Assembly (NCBI GenBank): GCA_045536365.1
Contig: JAZSNL010000006.1
Location: 1 to 64,000 of the forward strand
Direction of reading: 5' to 3'
From: JAZSNL01 sp045536365
Lineage (GTDB): Bacteria > Bacillota_I > Bacilli_A > ML615J-28 > CAG-313
DNA: 64,000 nt
Shown: one piece after another, positions 8,917 to 18,193 of the stretch
Position numbering within the stretch: position 1 is the first letter of the stretch
Layout: each line of letters starts with the position of its first letter
Notes under the pieces: model-generated
What the model was told of the DNA's origin: nothing
The model's database searches: none
The model's input: the letters and a program-made list of their open reading frames with translations, nothing else
Position numbers and translations under genes: made by a program

Positions 8917-11658
8917 ATGAAAAATAAAATATTAAAAGGTTTTATTGTTTCCTTTGTATTATTACTATTAGTAGCATTACTAGGACAATGTAAAGCAGTA
9001 CCACCTAGTCCTATAGAATGTTCACATGAAAATACTGAATGGGTAATAATAGAGGATGCAACTTGTGAAAAGATAGGAACTAAACAGCAAGTATGTACAA
9101 ATTGTAATAGAATTTTAACTACAGCGATAATTTATCAAAAAAATCATAATGAGGTTGAGTCAATTGGTAAAGAACCTACATGTGAAGAAGATGGATTAAC
9201 TAATGGAACTTATTGTAGTGTTTGTAAAAAGGTTATAATAGAACAAGAAGTTATTGCTTCGACTGGTCATAATTATATTCTCGATGAAAAGTTATCAAGT
9301 AACAATCAATTAGTTTATGTATGTGACTGTGGAAAGAGTTATCAAACAGATAGTAACGGTAATACGTTATGTGAAAAACATACACCTGGTGAATATGTAG
9401 TATTAAAAGAAGCTACTTGTACTGAATTTGGAACAAAAGAAGCAAGATGCTTATATTGTGATACAGTATTAGAAACTGTTTCTACTGCAAAAAAAGATCA
9501 TACAAGTGTAATTGATTATGGATTTGATGCAGAGTGTGAAAAAGATGGTCTAACTGATGGATCTCATTGTGGTGTTTGTAAAGAAATACTTGTTAAACAA
9601 GAAGTTATTCCTTCTAGTGGTCATAATTATATTATTACTTATACTGAGGCTCCAACACAGTTTAGTGATGGATATATTGAATATACTTGTCAAAATTGTC
9701 AAGATTCATATCAAGAAGTAATTAGTGCGAGTGACTATAATCCAACTCTTCCTGTTGTTATTATATTAAATGAAAATGGTACTATTGTTAATAATAATAA
9801 TGGTGGAGTATTAGTAGAAAATAGAAGTGTGCTTATTACACTTGCGGGGGAATATGATATATCAGGTAGTATTGGTGAAGGTAATATTGTTGTTAGAGTA
9901 AATGAAGAAGATAATGTCACTTTAAATTTAAAAGGTGTAAGTATTACATCAAGTATTACTCATCCTATTTATATTGAATCAGGTAATGAAATAGATATTT
10001 CTGCAAAATCAGGAACAAAGAATTATTTATATGATAAGAGATTATCTAATAGTGCTGATGTTGTAGGTGCTGTTATTTATTCTAAAGTTGATTTAGATAT
10101 TAAAGGTCAAGGTGAACTTTATATTGAATCTACATATAATAATGGTATTGGTTCAACTAAGGATTTAAATATTAAGAATTTAACTTTATATGTTAATGTA
10201 CCTAATAACGGTTTAAAAGGAAATGATTCATTAACTATTGAATCAGGTAATATTACTGTTATATCTTCATCTAATGATGCGTTAAAAACAGAGAATTCTG
10301 ATATATCAGAAAAAGGTAATCAAAGAGGTATTATTACTATATTAGATGGTAATATTGATTTATATGCAGCTTGTGATGGAATTGATGCATCATATGATGT
10401 TATTATTAATGGTGGAACTATTAATATTTATACAGAGAAATATTCATCTTATTCAGGTGATGTAGAAGTTACTCAGTCAAAAACATTATATTTAAGATTA
10501 TCAAGTAAAACAGGAATTAGTAATTCTGGTTATACTTTCTGTGCTAATTTTATAACTGAGGATAATACTTCTTTATGGGCAACTGGTAGTTTAACTACAT
10601 CAGGACAAAGTAAGTATTATAAATTTAATATACCTAGTAATGCGGTATATGTGAAAATTTATGGATATAGTTCTTCACAAAGTATTAATAGTACAACTAA
10701 TTATTCTTGTTGTACTGATCAATTAACAATACCTAGTTCATATGATACTTATTATGCGACAAGTTTTTCAAATAAAGTATTAAGTGGTAATTGGCAAAAC
10801 TATGCTCAACAATCTGGTCCTGGTGGACGTCCTGGTGGAGGTGGAGGAGGACCAATGGAAGGTAATCCTGATTCTGCAGTATATTCATGTAAGGGTATTA
10901 AAGCTGATAATATATTAACTATTAATGGTGGAACTATTACTATAAAAGCACATGATGATGCGGTACATGCAAATGGGGATGTATTATTACAAACTAATAG
11001 TTATGGAAAAGGTAATGTTTATATTAATGGGGGAACACTTAATATTACAACTGATGATGATGGATTACATGCAGATGGAACATTGATAGTTAACGGTGGG
11101 AATGTTATTATTAATACTTCATATGAAGGTGTTGAAGGAAATAGTATATATTTTAAAGGTGGAAGAACACAAATTAAATCATCTGATGATGGTGTTAACG
11201 CAAAAACAAATTTATATTTCCAAGATGGTATCGTTTATTTAGATGCTGGTGGAGATGGAATTGATTCAAATGGTAATGTATATATGAGTGGAGGAATTGT
11301 TCTTGCGGTTGGTCCATCTAATGGAGGAAATGGGGTTATTGATATTGGTGATAGGGGTTATTCTTTCTCATTTACAGGGGGATTATTACTTGCGATTGGA
11401 GCAAGTGGAATGGATGTTGCTCCTACTGCAAGTAGTGGAAATACTTCATCTGCAAGTAGAGTTACTTCATCATTAAACTCATATTTAACAATAACTTCTA
11501 ATGGGGAAATTATAGCTGTTTTGAAGGTTAATAAGTCTAATCAAACTTATCGAGTATTTGCGTATAATAATAAAACATACCCTTCTGCAACTTTAACTTC
11601 ATCTTCATCGACTAGTGTTGAACTTGTAAATGGGTTGTATTATGCAAAAAATAACTAA
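8917..11658 (+). CDS. Large surface protein: Cys-rich repeats plus Cthe_2159-like carbohydrate-binding beta-helix
   Basis: A 913-residue exported protein. Residues 1-26 are a signal peptide ending at LLGQC; the Cys could be lipidated, but Gln at -1 is poor for a lipobox. Two Cys-rich repeats follow (about 34-120 and 152-235), each of the form C-H...ATC...G...C..C...GHNY, likely metal or disulfide modules. From about 275 it resembles the Cthe_2159 (PF14262) polysaccharide-binding beta-helix: LNLKGVSI, INGGTI and DGIDA turns recur, in two blocks split by an insertion (about 495-640) ending in a Gly-rich linker. It starts 1 base after DUF4956, completing a known VTC-DUF4956-surface-protein triad. 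Confidence 0.82.
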   Translation: MKNKILKGFIVSFVLLLLVALLGQCKAVPPSPIECSHENTEWVIIEDATCEKIGTKQQVCTNCNRILTTAIIYQKNHNEVESIGKEPTCEEDGLTNGTYCSVCKKVIIEQEVIASTGHNYILDEKLSSNNQLVYVCDCGKSYQTDSNGNTLCEKHTPGEYVVLKEATCTEFGTKEARCLYCDTVLETVSTAKKDHTSVIDYGFDAECEKDGLTDGSHCGVCKEILVKQEVIPSSGHNYIITYTEAPTQFSDGYIEYTCQNCQDSYQEVISASDYNPTLPVVIILNENGTIVNNNNGGVLVENRSVLITLAGEYDISGSIGEGNIVVRVNEEDNVTLNLKGVSITSSITHPIYIESGNEIDISAKSGTKNYLYDKRLSNSADVVGAVIYSKVDLDIKGQGELYIESTYNNGIGSTKDLNIKNLTLYVNVPNNGLKGNDSLTIESGNITVISSSNDALKTENSDISEKGNQRGIITILDGNIDLYAACDGIDASYDVIINGGTINIYTEKYSSYSGDVEVTQSKTLYLRLSSKTGISNSGYTFCANFITEDNTSLWATGSLTTSGQSKYYKFNIPSNAVYVKIYGYSSSQSINSTTNYSCCTDQLTIPSSYDTYYATSFSNKVLSGNWQNYAQQSGPGGRPGGGGGGPMEGNPDSAVYSCKGIKADNILTINGGTITIKAHDDAVHANGDVLLQTNSYGKGNVYINGGTLNITTDDDGLHADGTLIVNGGNVIINTSYEGVEGNSIYFKGGRTQIKSSDDGVNAKTNLYFQDGIVYLDAGGDGIDSNGNVYMSGGIVLAVGPSNGGNGVIDIGDRGYSFSFTGGLLLAIGASGMDVAPTASSGNTSSASRVTSSLNSYLTITSNGEIIAVLKVNKSNQTYRVFAYNNKTYPSATLTSSSSTSVELVNGLYYAKNN

Positions 11659-11680
11659 ATGAAAATTTCCGAGGTGGAAC

Positions 11681-12556
11681 ATGAAATGTTATAATTGTGA
11701 ATCGAAAAAATTAGTATGTGATAATACAATTGATGCGTATGTTTGTCAAGATTGTGGTTATGAACATTATAAACAATATTTCTTTATTTCTCATTCTCAT
11801 CAAGATATTGAAAAAGTTAGAATTATTAGAAATGTAATTGAAGAAACTTTCTTTTATGAACCTATTTTATTTTTCTTAAAATGTTTATCTGATAAAACAG
11901 AAGTTGAAAGCTTAATTAAAAGAGAAATAGATGAACGTATTTGGTTTGTATATTGTAAAAGTAAAAATGCAGAAAAGTCTGAATATGTTCGTATGGAAAG
12001 AGAATATATTCAAAATAGAATAAAAGAAGGACATAAAATAAGAGTATTAGAAATTGATATTGATAAATATGAAATATGGGATAATGAGTGTTATGAGTAT
12101 ATTAGAAACCAAATAGCTTATAAAGTTAAAAAAGCTAATGTTTATGTTTCATATAGTCATCATGATGAATATATTTCAAGAAAAATATTAAGACAATTAA
12201 AACAAAACAATTTTACAACTTTTGCTGATATTGATATATCAGCAGGAAGTAGTTGGTTTGATGAATCAATGGGACAAATTAAAAAGCATTCTTATAAAAA
12301 TGGGGTTATTTTATTAATTTGTTCAGAAAATTCAATGAGATCTAATTTTGTATCAAAAGAAATTGAAGCAGCATTAGCTAATAATGCGTTTATCATACCT
12401 GTAATTATTTATGATGAAAATAATTCTATTGAGAAACTAAGTAGTATATTAGGTAATATTTCACCTAGTATGTTAGATCATGGAGTGTTTGGTATGAGTT
12501 TTGATACATTTAAAGAAGATGTAGAAAAGTTAATTAAATATTTATTAGAGTATTAA
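11681..12556 (+). CDS. Zinc-ribbon protein with two tandem TIR-like domains
   Basis: A 291-residue protein with no signal peptide. Residues 3-26 form a CxxC...CxxC ribbon (C3, C6, C22, C25). TIR-like domain 1 (about 31-150) begins YFFISHSHQD; domain 2 (about 155-291) begins VYVSYSHHDEYISR. Each keeps a candidate catalytic Glu four residues after an aromatic (YVRME and FVSKE), as in NAD-cleaving TIR domains. TIR proteins act as NADases or as scaffolds in signalling and defence. It follows the surface-protein gene by 22 bases on the same strand with GAGGTGG before its start, so it is probably in the VTC operon. Domain 1 is the weaker match. Confidence 0.78.
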   Translation: MKCYNCESKKLVCDNTIDAYVCQDCGYEHYKQYFFISHSHQDIEKVRIIRNVIEETFFYEPILFFLKCLSDKTEVESLIKREIDERIWFVYCKSKNAEKSEYVRMEREYIQNRIKEGHKIRVLEIDIDKYEIWDNECYEYIRNQIAYKVKKANVYVSYSHHDEYISRKILRQLKQNNFTTFADIDISAGSSWFDESMGQIKKHSYKNGVILLICSENSMRSNFVSKEIEAALANNAFIIPVIIYDENNSIEKLSSILGNISPSMLDHGVFGMSFDTFKEDVEKLIKYLLEY

Positions 12557-12577
12557 TTAAATAAAAGTTACAAATAA

Positions 12578-12606
12578 TTGAATTGATTTGTGAAAAATGG
12601 TATAAT
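12578..12606 (+). promoter_or_regulatory. Promoter of the malate gene cluster
   Basis: TTGAAT (12578-12583) and TATAAT (12601-12606) have a 17-base spacer, 41 bases before the ATG. A TGG immediately precedes the -10 box. Confidence 0.65.
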
Positions 12607-12646
12607 AAACTTGTAAAAATATAAAAAAAGAAAGGTGTTATTTTAT

Positions 12647-13768
12647 ATGGCATATATTAATTATTCACGTAAATTATTAGACAAATTCTGTATGGAAGCT
12701 TTCCAAAAATTCGGTTTCACTAAGAAAGAAGCTAGAATTATTTCTGACGTATTATTAATGTCAGATGACTTTGGTATTGAATCACATGGTATGCAACGTT
12801 TAGTTCGTTACCATAAAGGTATTGAAAGTGGTTTAATCAAAGTTGATGCAAAACCAGAAGTTGTTTTTGAAACTCCTATTAGTGCAGTAATTGAAGGTAA
12901 TTCTGCAATGGGTCAATTAGTTGGTAAACAAGCTATGGATTTAGCTATTAAAAAAGCTAAGAAAAAAGGTGTTGGTATCGTTACTGTACGTAATTCTAAC
13001 CACTATGGTATCGCTGGTTATTATGCAAGACTTGCAATGGATCAAGGTTTAATTGGTTTTTCTTGTACTAACTCTGAAGCTATCATGGTTCCTACATTTG
13101 GTAAAAAAGCTATGTTAGGTTCTAACCCTATTGCTGTATCTGCTCCTGCAGATCCATATCCATTCTTCTTTGATGCTTCAACTACTGTTGTAACTAGAGG
13201 AAAATTAGAAATGTATAATAAAATGGATAAACCTATTCCTACTGGTTGGGCTGTTAATAAAGAAGGTGTTTCTTCTAATAGCGCTAGTGAAGTATTAGGT
13301 AATATTAAAGCTCATGAAGGTGGAGGTATTGTTCCTCTTGGTGGAGATACTGAATTATTAGGTAGCCATAAAGGTTATGGTTATGGTATGCTTTGTGAAT
13401 TATTCTCATCTATTTTATCACAAGGTGTAACATCAGCTCATACAATGCAAAATGGATTCTCTGGTATTTGTCATGGATTTATGGCAATTAATCCTGCATA
13501 TTTTGGTAATCCAGAAGATATTAAAAAACACTTTGAAGAATATTTAAATGAATTACGTGAAAGCCCTAAAGCAAATGGTGCAGAACGTATTTATACTCAT
13601 GGTGAAAAAGAAATGTTAGCTGTTAAGAAAGTTGAAGAACAAGGTATTCCAGTAAATGAAAATACTGTTAAAGAAATGATCGCAATGGCTGAATATTTAG
13701 GAATGGATGTTAAAAAGTATTTTGGTAACTTTAAAGCATCTGATTCTAATTTTAAGAGTAGCTACTAA
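12647..13768 (+). CDS. Malate/L-lactate dehydrogenase family (Ldh_2) oxidoreductase
   Basis: A 373-residue NAD(P)-dependent dehydrogenase of the Ldh_2/MDG superfamily, which is unrelated to classical Rossmann malate dehydrogenases. Family blocks are SDDFGIESHGMQRL, NSNHYGIAGYYARLA, GSNPIAVSAPA, and the catalytic-region His in HYG. Members oxidise malate, lactate, sulfolactate or ureidoglycolate; malate fits best beside malic enzyme. ATG 12647 is chosen over the in-frame GTG 12635 because AAAGGTG lies 9 bases upstream. Codons are more C/G-ended than in neighbours, suggesting high expression. Confidence 0.88.
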   Translation: MAYINYSRKLLDKFCMEAFQKFGFTKKEARIISDVLLMSDDFGIESHGMQRLVRYHKGIESGLIKVDAKPEVVFETPISAVIEGNSAMGQLVGKQAMDLAIKKAKKKGVGIVTVRNSNHYGIAGYYARLAMDQGLIGFSCTNSEAIMVPTFGKKAMLGSNPIAVSAPADPYPFFFDASTTVVTRGKLEMYNKMDKPIPTGWAVNKEGVSSNSASEVLGNIKAHEGGGIVPLGGDTELLGSHKGYGYGMLCELFSSILSQGVTSAHTMQNGFSGICHGFMAINPAYFGNPEDIKKHFEEYLNELRESPKANGAERIYTHGEKEMLAVKKVEEQGIPVNENTVKEMIAMAEYLGMDVKKYFGNFKASDSNFKSSY

Positions 13769-13786
13769 AATTAGGAGGATATAATC

Positions 13787-14968
13787 ATGGCTGAAAAAAC
13801 AGTTTACGAAAAAAGTTTAGAACTTCATGAAAAACATCATGGTAAAGTAGAAGTTATTTCTAAAGTTAAAGTTGAAAATAAAGCTGACTTAGCTCAAGCT
13901 TATTCACCTGGTGTTGCAGAACCTTGTCGTGAAATTCATAAAAATCCTGAAAATGTATTTAAATATACTGCAAAAGGTAATTTAGTTGCGGTAGTATCAG
14001 ATGGTACTGCAGTATTAGGACTTGGAGATATTGGTCCTTTAGCAGCTATGCCTGTTATGGAAGGTAAAGCAATTTTATTTAAAGAATTTGCAAATGTTGA
14101 TGCTTTCCCTATTTGTTTAGATACAAAAGATGTTGATGAAATCGTTGAAACAGTTAAACGTTTAGCTCCTACATTTGGTGGTATTAACTTAGAAGATATT
14201 TCAGCACCTAGATGTTTTGAAATTGAAGCTCGTCTTAAAAAAGAATTAGACATTCCAGTATTCCATGATGACCAACATGGTACTGCAATCGTAGTATGTG
14301 CTGGTTTAATTAATGCGTTAAAAGTTGTTAAAAAAGATTTTAAAGATATTAAAATCGTTATTAACGGCGCTGGTTCAGCTGGTATTTCAATTTGTAAATT
14401 AATTTTACAATTTGGTGTTGGTGATGTTGTATTAGTAGATAAAGCTGGTGCATTATGTCCAGGTGAAGAATGGATGAATCCTGCACAAAAACAAATGGCT
14501 GAAATTACTAATAAAGATAAACAAAGAGGACCTCTTGCTGAAATCATTAAGGGCAAAGACGTATTCATCGGTGTATCTGCACCTAACTTAGTAACTCCAG
14601 AAATGGTTTCTACAATGGCAAATGATCCTATCGTATTTGCAATGGCTAATCCTACTCCAGAAATTATGCCTGATCTTGCAAAACAAGGTGGAGCTAGAGT
14701 TGTTGCAACAGGTCGTTCAGACTTCCCTAACCAAATTAATAACGTATTAGTATTCCCTGGTATCTTCCGTGGTGCTTTAGATGTTAGAGCAACAGAAATT
14801 ACAGAAGAAATGAAATTAGCAGCTAGCCGTGCTATCGCTTCATTAATTACTGAAGAAGAATTAAATGAAGAGTATATTATTCCTTCTCCATTTGATAAAC
14901 GTGTTTGTGCATGTGTAGCAGAAGAAGTAGGAAGAGTTGCTAGAGAACAAGGAATCGCTAGAGCGTAA
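13787..14968 (+). CDS. NAD-dependent malic enzyme
   Basis: A 393-residue short-form malic enzyme that converts malate to pyruvate and CO2 with NAD(P). The substrate domain has YSPGVAEPC, the catalytic Lys in GKAILFKEFA, and metal ligands in GINLEDISAPRCF and FHDDQHGTA. The NAD domain has INGAGSAGISI (about residue 190), and ANPTPEIMPD is also typical. RBS AGGAGG. It starts 18 bases after the dehydrogenase and its stop overlaps the next start (TAATG), so the three genes form one operon. The preferred codons suggest strong expression. Confidence 0.94.
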   Translation: MAEKTVYEKSLELHEKHHGKVEVISKVKVENKADLAQAYSPGVAEPCREIHKNPENVFKYTAKGNLVAVVSDGTAVLGLGDIGPLAAMPVMEGKAILFKEFANVDAFPICLDTKDVDEIVETVKRLAPTFGGINLEDISAPRCFEIEARLKKELDIPVFHDDQHGTAIVVCAGLINALKVVKKDFKDIKIVINGAGSAGISICKLILQFGVGDVVLVDKAGALCPGEEWMNPAQKQMAEITNKDKQRGPLAEIIKGKDVFIGVSAPNLVTPEMVSTMANDPIVFAMANPTPEIMPDLAKQGGARVVATGRSDFPNQINNVLVFPGIFRGALDVRATEITEEMKLAASRAIASLITEEELNEEYIIPSPFDKRVCACVAEEVGRVAREQGIARA

Positions 14969-16242
14969 TGGCAAACTTTAAATTACCTTATTATAAGGGA
15001 CATATAGAATGCGTTATTCCTGATGAATTAGTTAATGCAGTATTAGTATCTAAAACAGAAAACTATGTAGTTACTAAATCAGAAAGTGAAATAGTAAAAG
15101 ATGCATTAAATAATCCAATTTCATCAAGCCCTTTATGTGAACTTGCAAAAGATAAAAAACATATCGTAATCATATCTAGTGACCATACAAGACCAGTTCC
15201 TAGTCATATAACAATGCCATTATTACTTGAAGAAATAAGAAAATTTAACAAAGAAGTTAGAATTACTATTCTTATTGCAACAGGTATGCATCGACCTACT
15301 ACTCATCAAGAATTAGTAGATAAATATGGACAAAAAATAGTAGATGAAGAAGAAATCGTTGTACATAGTGCTTATGAAGATGAAAATATGGTATTCTTAG
15401 GAATCTTACCTTCAGGTGGTGAACTATGGGTAAATAAACTTGTTCAAGAAGCAGATTTATTAATAAGTGAAGGATTTATTGAACCTCACTTCTTTGCAGG
15501 ATTCTCAGGAGGAAGAAAATCAGTTCTTCCTGGTATTGCATCAAAGAAAACAGTATTATGGAATCATAATGCTAAATTCATCGCAAATAAGAATGCTAGA
15601 GCAGGTAGCTTAGCAGAAAATCCTATTCATAAAGATATGCTTTTTGCAGCAAAACAAGCTAAGTTATCATTTATTTTAAATGTTATTATAAATGGTGAAA
15701 AGAAGGTCATTGAAGCATTTGCTGGTGATTTAGAACAAGCTCATGCTTATGGATGTGAAAAAGTTTTAGAAATCGCAAGAGTTACTCCAGTTAAATCAAA
15801 TATTGTTTTAACTACTAATGGCGGTTATCCACTTGATCAAAATATTTATCAAACAGTAAAAGGTATGACTGCTGGTGAAGCATGTGTAAACGATAATGGT
15901 GTTATTGTTATTCTTTCTTCATGTGCTGATGGAACAGGAGGAGAATTCTTCTATAAATTACTTGCAGATAATCCATCTGCTGAAGTTGCTTATCAAAAAT
16001 TAAATGATGTAGAACCAAGTGATACAGAATTTGACCAATGGGAAGCTCAAATATTAGCTCGTATTTTATGTAAAGCAACAGTAATTATCGTAAGTGATAA
16101 ATGTGATCCTAAAATTATAACTGATATGCATATTAAACATGCTTATACAGTTGAAGAAGCTTTATCAATGGCTCGTTCAATCGTAGGCGAAAATGAAAAG
16201 ATTACTGTTATTCCAGATGGAATAAGTGTAATATTAAAATAA
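14968..16242 (+). CDS. LarA-like nickel-pincer racemase (possible malate racemase)
   Basis: A 424-residue LarA/DUF2088 protein. SSDHTRPVPSH is the N-terminal signature, GMHRPTTHQE carries the catalytic-type His, and FSGGRKSVLPG carries the Lys that in LarA holds the nickel-pincer nucleotide. LarA racemises lactate, and some homologues racemise malate or other 2-hydroxy acids; the operon partners make malate my preferred substrate. Cofactor synthesis genes larB, larC and larE are not in this window. The start overlaps the malic enzyme stop by one base, so it relies on re-initiation. It is followed at once by a strong terminator. Confidence 0.85.
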   Translation: MANFKLPYYKGHIECVIPDELVNAVLVSKTENYVVTKSESEIVKDALNNPISSSPLCELAKDKKHIVIISSDHTRPVPSHITMPLLLEEIRKFNKEVRITILIATGMHRPTTHQELVDKYGQKIVDEEEIVVHSAYEDENMVFLGILPSGGELWVNKLVQEADLLISEGFIEPHFFAGFSGGRKSVLPGIASKKTVLWNHNAKFIANKNARAGSLAENPIHKDMLFAAKQAKLSFILNVIINGEKKVIEAFAGDLEQAHAYGCEKVLEIARVTPVKSNIVLTTNGGYPLDQNIYQTVKGMTAGEACVNDNGVIVILSSCADGTGGEFFYKLLADNPSAEVAYQKLNDVEPSDTEFDQWEAQILARILCKATVIIVSDKCDPKIITDMHIKHAYTVEEALSMARSIVGENEKITVIPDGISVILK

Positions 16243-16245
16243 TAT

Positions 16246-16274
16246 AAAAAAGAACAGTATAACTGTTCTTTTTT
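16246..16274 (+). terminator. Rho-independent terminator of the malate operon
   Basis: AAAAAAGAACAG and CTGTTCTTTTTT form a 12-bp stem with a 5-base loop and trailing T run, 3 bases after the LarA-like stop. Confidence 0.9.
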
Positions 16275-16275
16275 C

Positions 16276-16697
16276 ATTATCAAATATCTTGATTTTAAAA
16301 ATAATATTGATAAAATTATTAATGAAAATAGCACTTGGGGTAGTAAATTTTTAAATAAATTATCTAATAAAATATCAAGTGAGTTTCCAACTGCTAAAGG
16401 TTTTTCTGTTAGAAATCTTAAAAATATGGCTAGATTTTATAGAGAATATCCAGATATTGAAATTGGGCAGACGCTGTCTGCCCAAATTACATAGAGTCAT
16501 AATTTGGAAATTTTACGTGTAGAATCTAAAGAACAAAGATTATGGTATATTAATAAAACAATCGAAAATGGATGGTCAGTAAATGTATTAGCTCATCAAA
16601 TCGATACTAATTTGTATTCTAGACAAATTGAACAAAAGAAAGTATCAAACTTTCCAATAAACCTACCTAGTCCACAAAGTGAATTAGCACTAGAAAC
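16276..16697 (+). pseudogene. DUF1016/YhcG-type nuclease gene, truncated, with a Trp-to-TAG stop
   Basis: One frame here encodes most of the DUF1016 N-terminal domain. It has NSTWGSKFLNKLSN, GFSVRNLKNMARFYREY, QTLSAQIT-stop-SH and LWYINKTIENGWSVNVLAHQI, ending at LPSPQSELALE. The family normally reads QxSWSH, so the TAG at 16492-16494 replaces a Trp codon. The start is missing and so is the whole PDDEXK nuclease part after ELALE, replaced by a terminator. It is a dead remnant. A shorter relic of the same gene lies at 29438-29584. Confidence 0.85.
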
Positions 16698-16725
16698 AAA
16701 GAGTGAATTTTCACTCTTTTTATTT
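16698..16725 (+). terminator. Terminator after the DUF1016 relic
   Basis: AAAGAGTGAA and TTCACTCTTT form a 10-bp stem with a TT loop, then a T-rich tail, upstream of the Nudix gene promoter. Confidence 0.75.
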
Positions 16726-16735
16726 TTATTAGGGA

Positions 16736-16764
16736 TTGTAAAAAAAAGAAAAATATGGTATAAT
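16736..16764 (+). promoter_or_regulatory. Promoter of the Nudix-flavoprotein-SDR cluster
   Basis: TTGTAA (16736-16741) and TATAAT (16759-16764), 17-base spacer, 29 bases before the Nudix start codon. Confidence 0.6.
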
Positions 16765-16793
16765 AATCATATATAATATAAAAAGGTAATAAT

Positions 16794-17249
16794 ATGAAAA
16801 AAAGATTTAAAACAATATCAGCAGTAATGTTGATGTTAATAAGAGAAAATAATAATAAAGAAGAAATATTACTTCAAAAAAGACAAAACACGGGATATTG
16901 TGACGGATATTATGACTTCAGTTGTTCTGGACATGTTGAAGAGAATGAAACTATGACAAATGCAGTATGTCGTGAAGCTAAAGAAGAATTAAATATTGAA
17001 ATTTTACCAGATGATTTGGAATTTATATGTTTAATTCATAAAAAATCAAATAATGAAATATATAATAATATTTATTTTAAAATAACAAAATGGAATGGTT
17101 ATCCAATTATTAATGAACCAAACAAAAATGAAGAATTAAAATGGTTCTATATAAATGATTTACCAAATAATTTAATTAATGACCGCATACAAGCAATCAA
17201 TAATTATCAAAACAAAATAAAGTATTCTGAATATGGATGGGAGAAATAA
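16794..17249 (+). CDS. Nudix hydrolase
   Basis: A 151-residue single-domain enzyme that hydrolyses a nucleoside diphosphate linked to another moiety. The Nudix box is complete: GHVEENETMTNAVCREAKEE fits Gx5Ex7REUxEE (about residues 46-65). The preceding LLQKRQNTGYCDGYYDFSCS matches the entry strands of Nudix enzymes active on damaged or free nucleotides. Substrate unknown. The start is set by AAAGGTAATAAT before the ATG. The following gene begins 2 bases after its stop, so the two are translationally linked. Confidence 0.88.
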   Translation: MKKRFKTISAVMLMLIRENNNKEEILLQKRQNTGYCDGYYDFSCSGHVEENETMTNAVCREAKEELNIEILPDDLEFICLIHKKSNNEIYNNIYFKITKWNGYPIINEPNKNEELKWFYINDLPNNLINDRIQAINNYQNKIKYSEYGWEK

Positions 17250-17251
17250 AT

Positions 17252-18181
17252 ATGAAAAAAGAACAATTTAAAGATTTAAGAATCGTTGATAATTTTTATC
17301 AAACATCATCATTTTTTCCAATGCCACTTACTTTAATAGGAACATTGGATGAAAATGGTAATACATCTTTTGGAGCGTATTCTCTTGTTTTCCCTTATTA
17401 TATTGCTGGAAAAGACTATTACGCAATGGTACTTGAATGTCGTAATTCATCTAATACATGTAAAGGACTTTTAAGAAGTGGTAAATGTAGTATTAATTTC
17501 TTACCGTATTCTAAAAAAGACTTTAAAGAACATGTAAGACTTGGATTTCCAGGTGATACTCCAGAAGAAAAAATGAAAGATTTCAAATATCATTTAGAAG
17601 ATGGATTATCTTCAAAGGATCATGAAAATGAAACATTCCCTAAAGTTATCTCTGAAGCATATCAAGTATTTGAATGTACATGGGTAAAAGAATTAGATAA
17701 TGCAGAAAATGATACAATTCAAGAAGAATATAACGGACCATATCATGATTTTAATGGTATAACATCAAAATATGGGGCACATTTTATTTTAAAAATTGAT
17801 CATATTTTAATGAAAGAAACATATTATAATTCAATTATTAATGGTGTTACAAGTAGAAACTTTGCACCACTACCAACAAACTGGGGATACCGAGATTCAA
17901 AGAATTTCTGGTGTTCAGGTTTTAGAAAACCACATGCAGAAGGAATCCCAGATAAAGAAATCGATTTAACATCAATTAGATATGCAGCAGATCGTGTTGA
18001 TGATCAAGTTAAATTTACTGATGAAGCATTAATGATGTTAATCAAAGTACCACGTCCATTTTTAAAATTAGTTTTAACAGGATGTGTAAACTGGGCTAAA
18101 GAAAATAATTGTACATTAATAACAGAAAAAGAAATTGAAATTATTAATGATAAAAGAAGTAAAGAAAAAAATAAAAAATAA
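17252..18181 (+). CDS. Flavin reductase-like (FMN-binding split-barrel) protein
   Basis: A 309-residue protein. The first half is a flavin reductase-type FMN split barrel: PMPLTLIGTLDENGNTSFGAYSLV binds the flavin, and ECRNSSNTCKGLLRSGKCSIN resembles the second loop. The C-terminal part (about 220-309) is an added helical segment ending in a PCP reductase-like stretch (DQVKFTDEALMML, GCVNWAKENN). It probably reduces flavin or a small electron-accepting substrate. ATG 17252 with GGGAGA upstream is preferred over the in-frame ATG 17237, which overlaps the Nudix gene. Confidence 0.75.
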   Translation: MKKEQFKDLRIVDNFYQTSSFFPMPLTLIGTLDENGNTSFGAYSLVFPYYIAGKDYYAMVLECRNSSNTCKGLLRSGKCSINFLPYSKKDFKEHVRLGFPGDTPEEKMKDFKYHLEDGLSSKDHENETFPKVISEAYQVFECTWVKELDNAENDTIQEEYNGPYHDFNGITSKYGAHFILKIDHILMKETYYNSIINGVTSRNFAPLPTNWGYRDSKNFWCSGFRKPHAEGIPDKEIDLTSIRYAADRVDDQVKFTDEALMMLIKVPRPFLKLVLTGCVNWAKENNCTLITEKEIEIINDKRSKEKNKK

Positions 18182-18193
18182 CTAGGAGCTAAT

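Noticed and set aside
11288..11476. Second open frame inside the surface protein
   Set aside because: Out of frame within a repetitive Gly/Leu-rich coding stretch; no start signals.
13936..14568. Long minus-strand open frame inside the malic enzyme gene
   Set aside because: It is antisense to a strongly conserved gene and its product shows no family pattern; codon bias explains it.
16464..16484. GGGCAGAC/GTCTGCCC hairpin as a terminator
   Set aside because: It lies within the DUF1016 coding frame (IGQTLSAQI) and has no T run, so it is part of the old gene.
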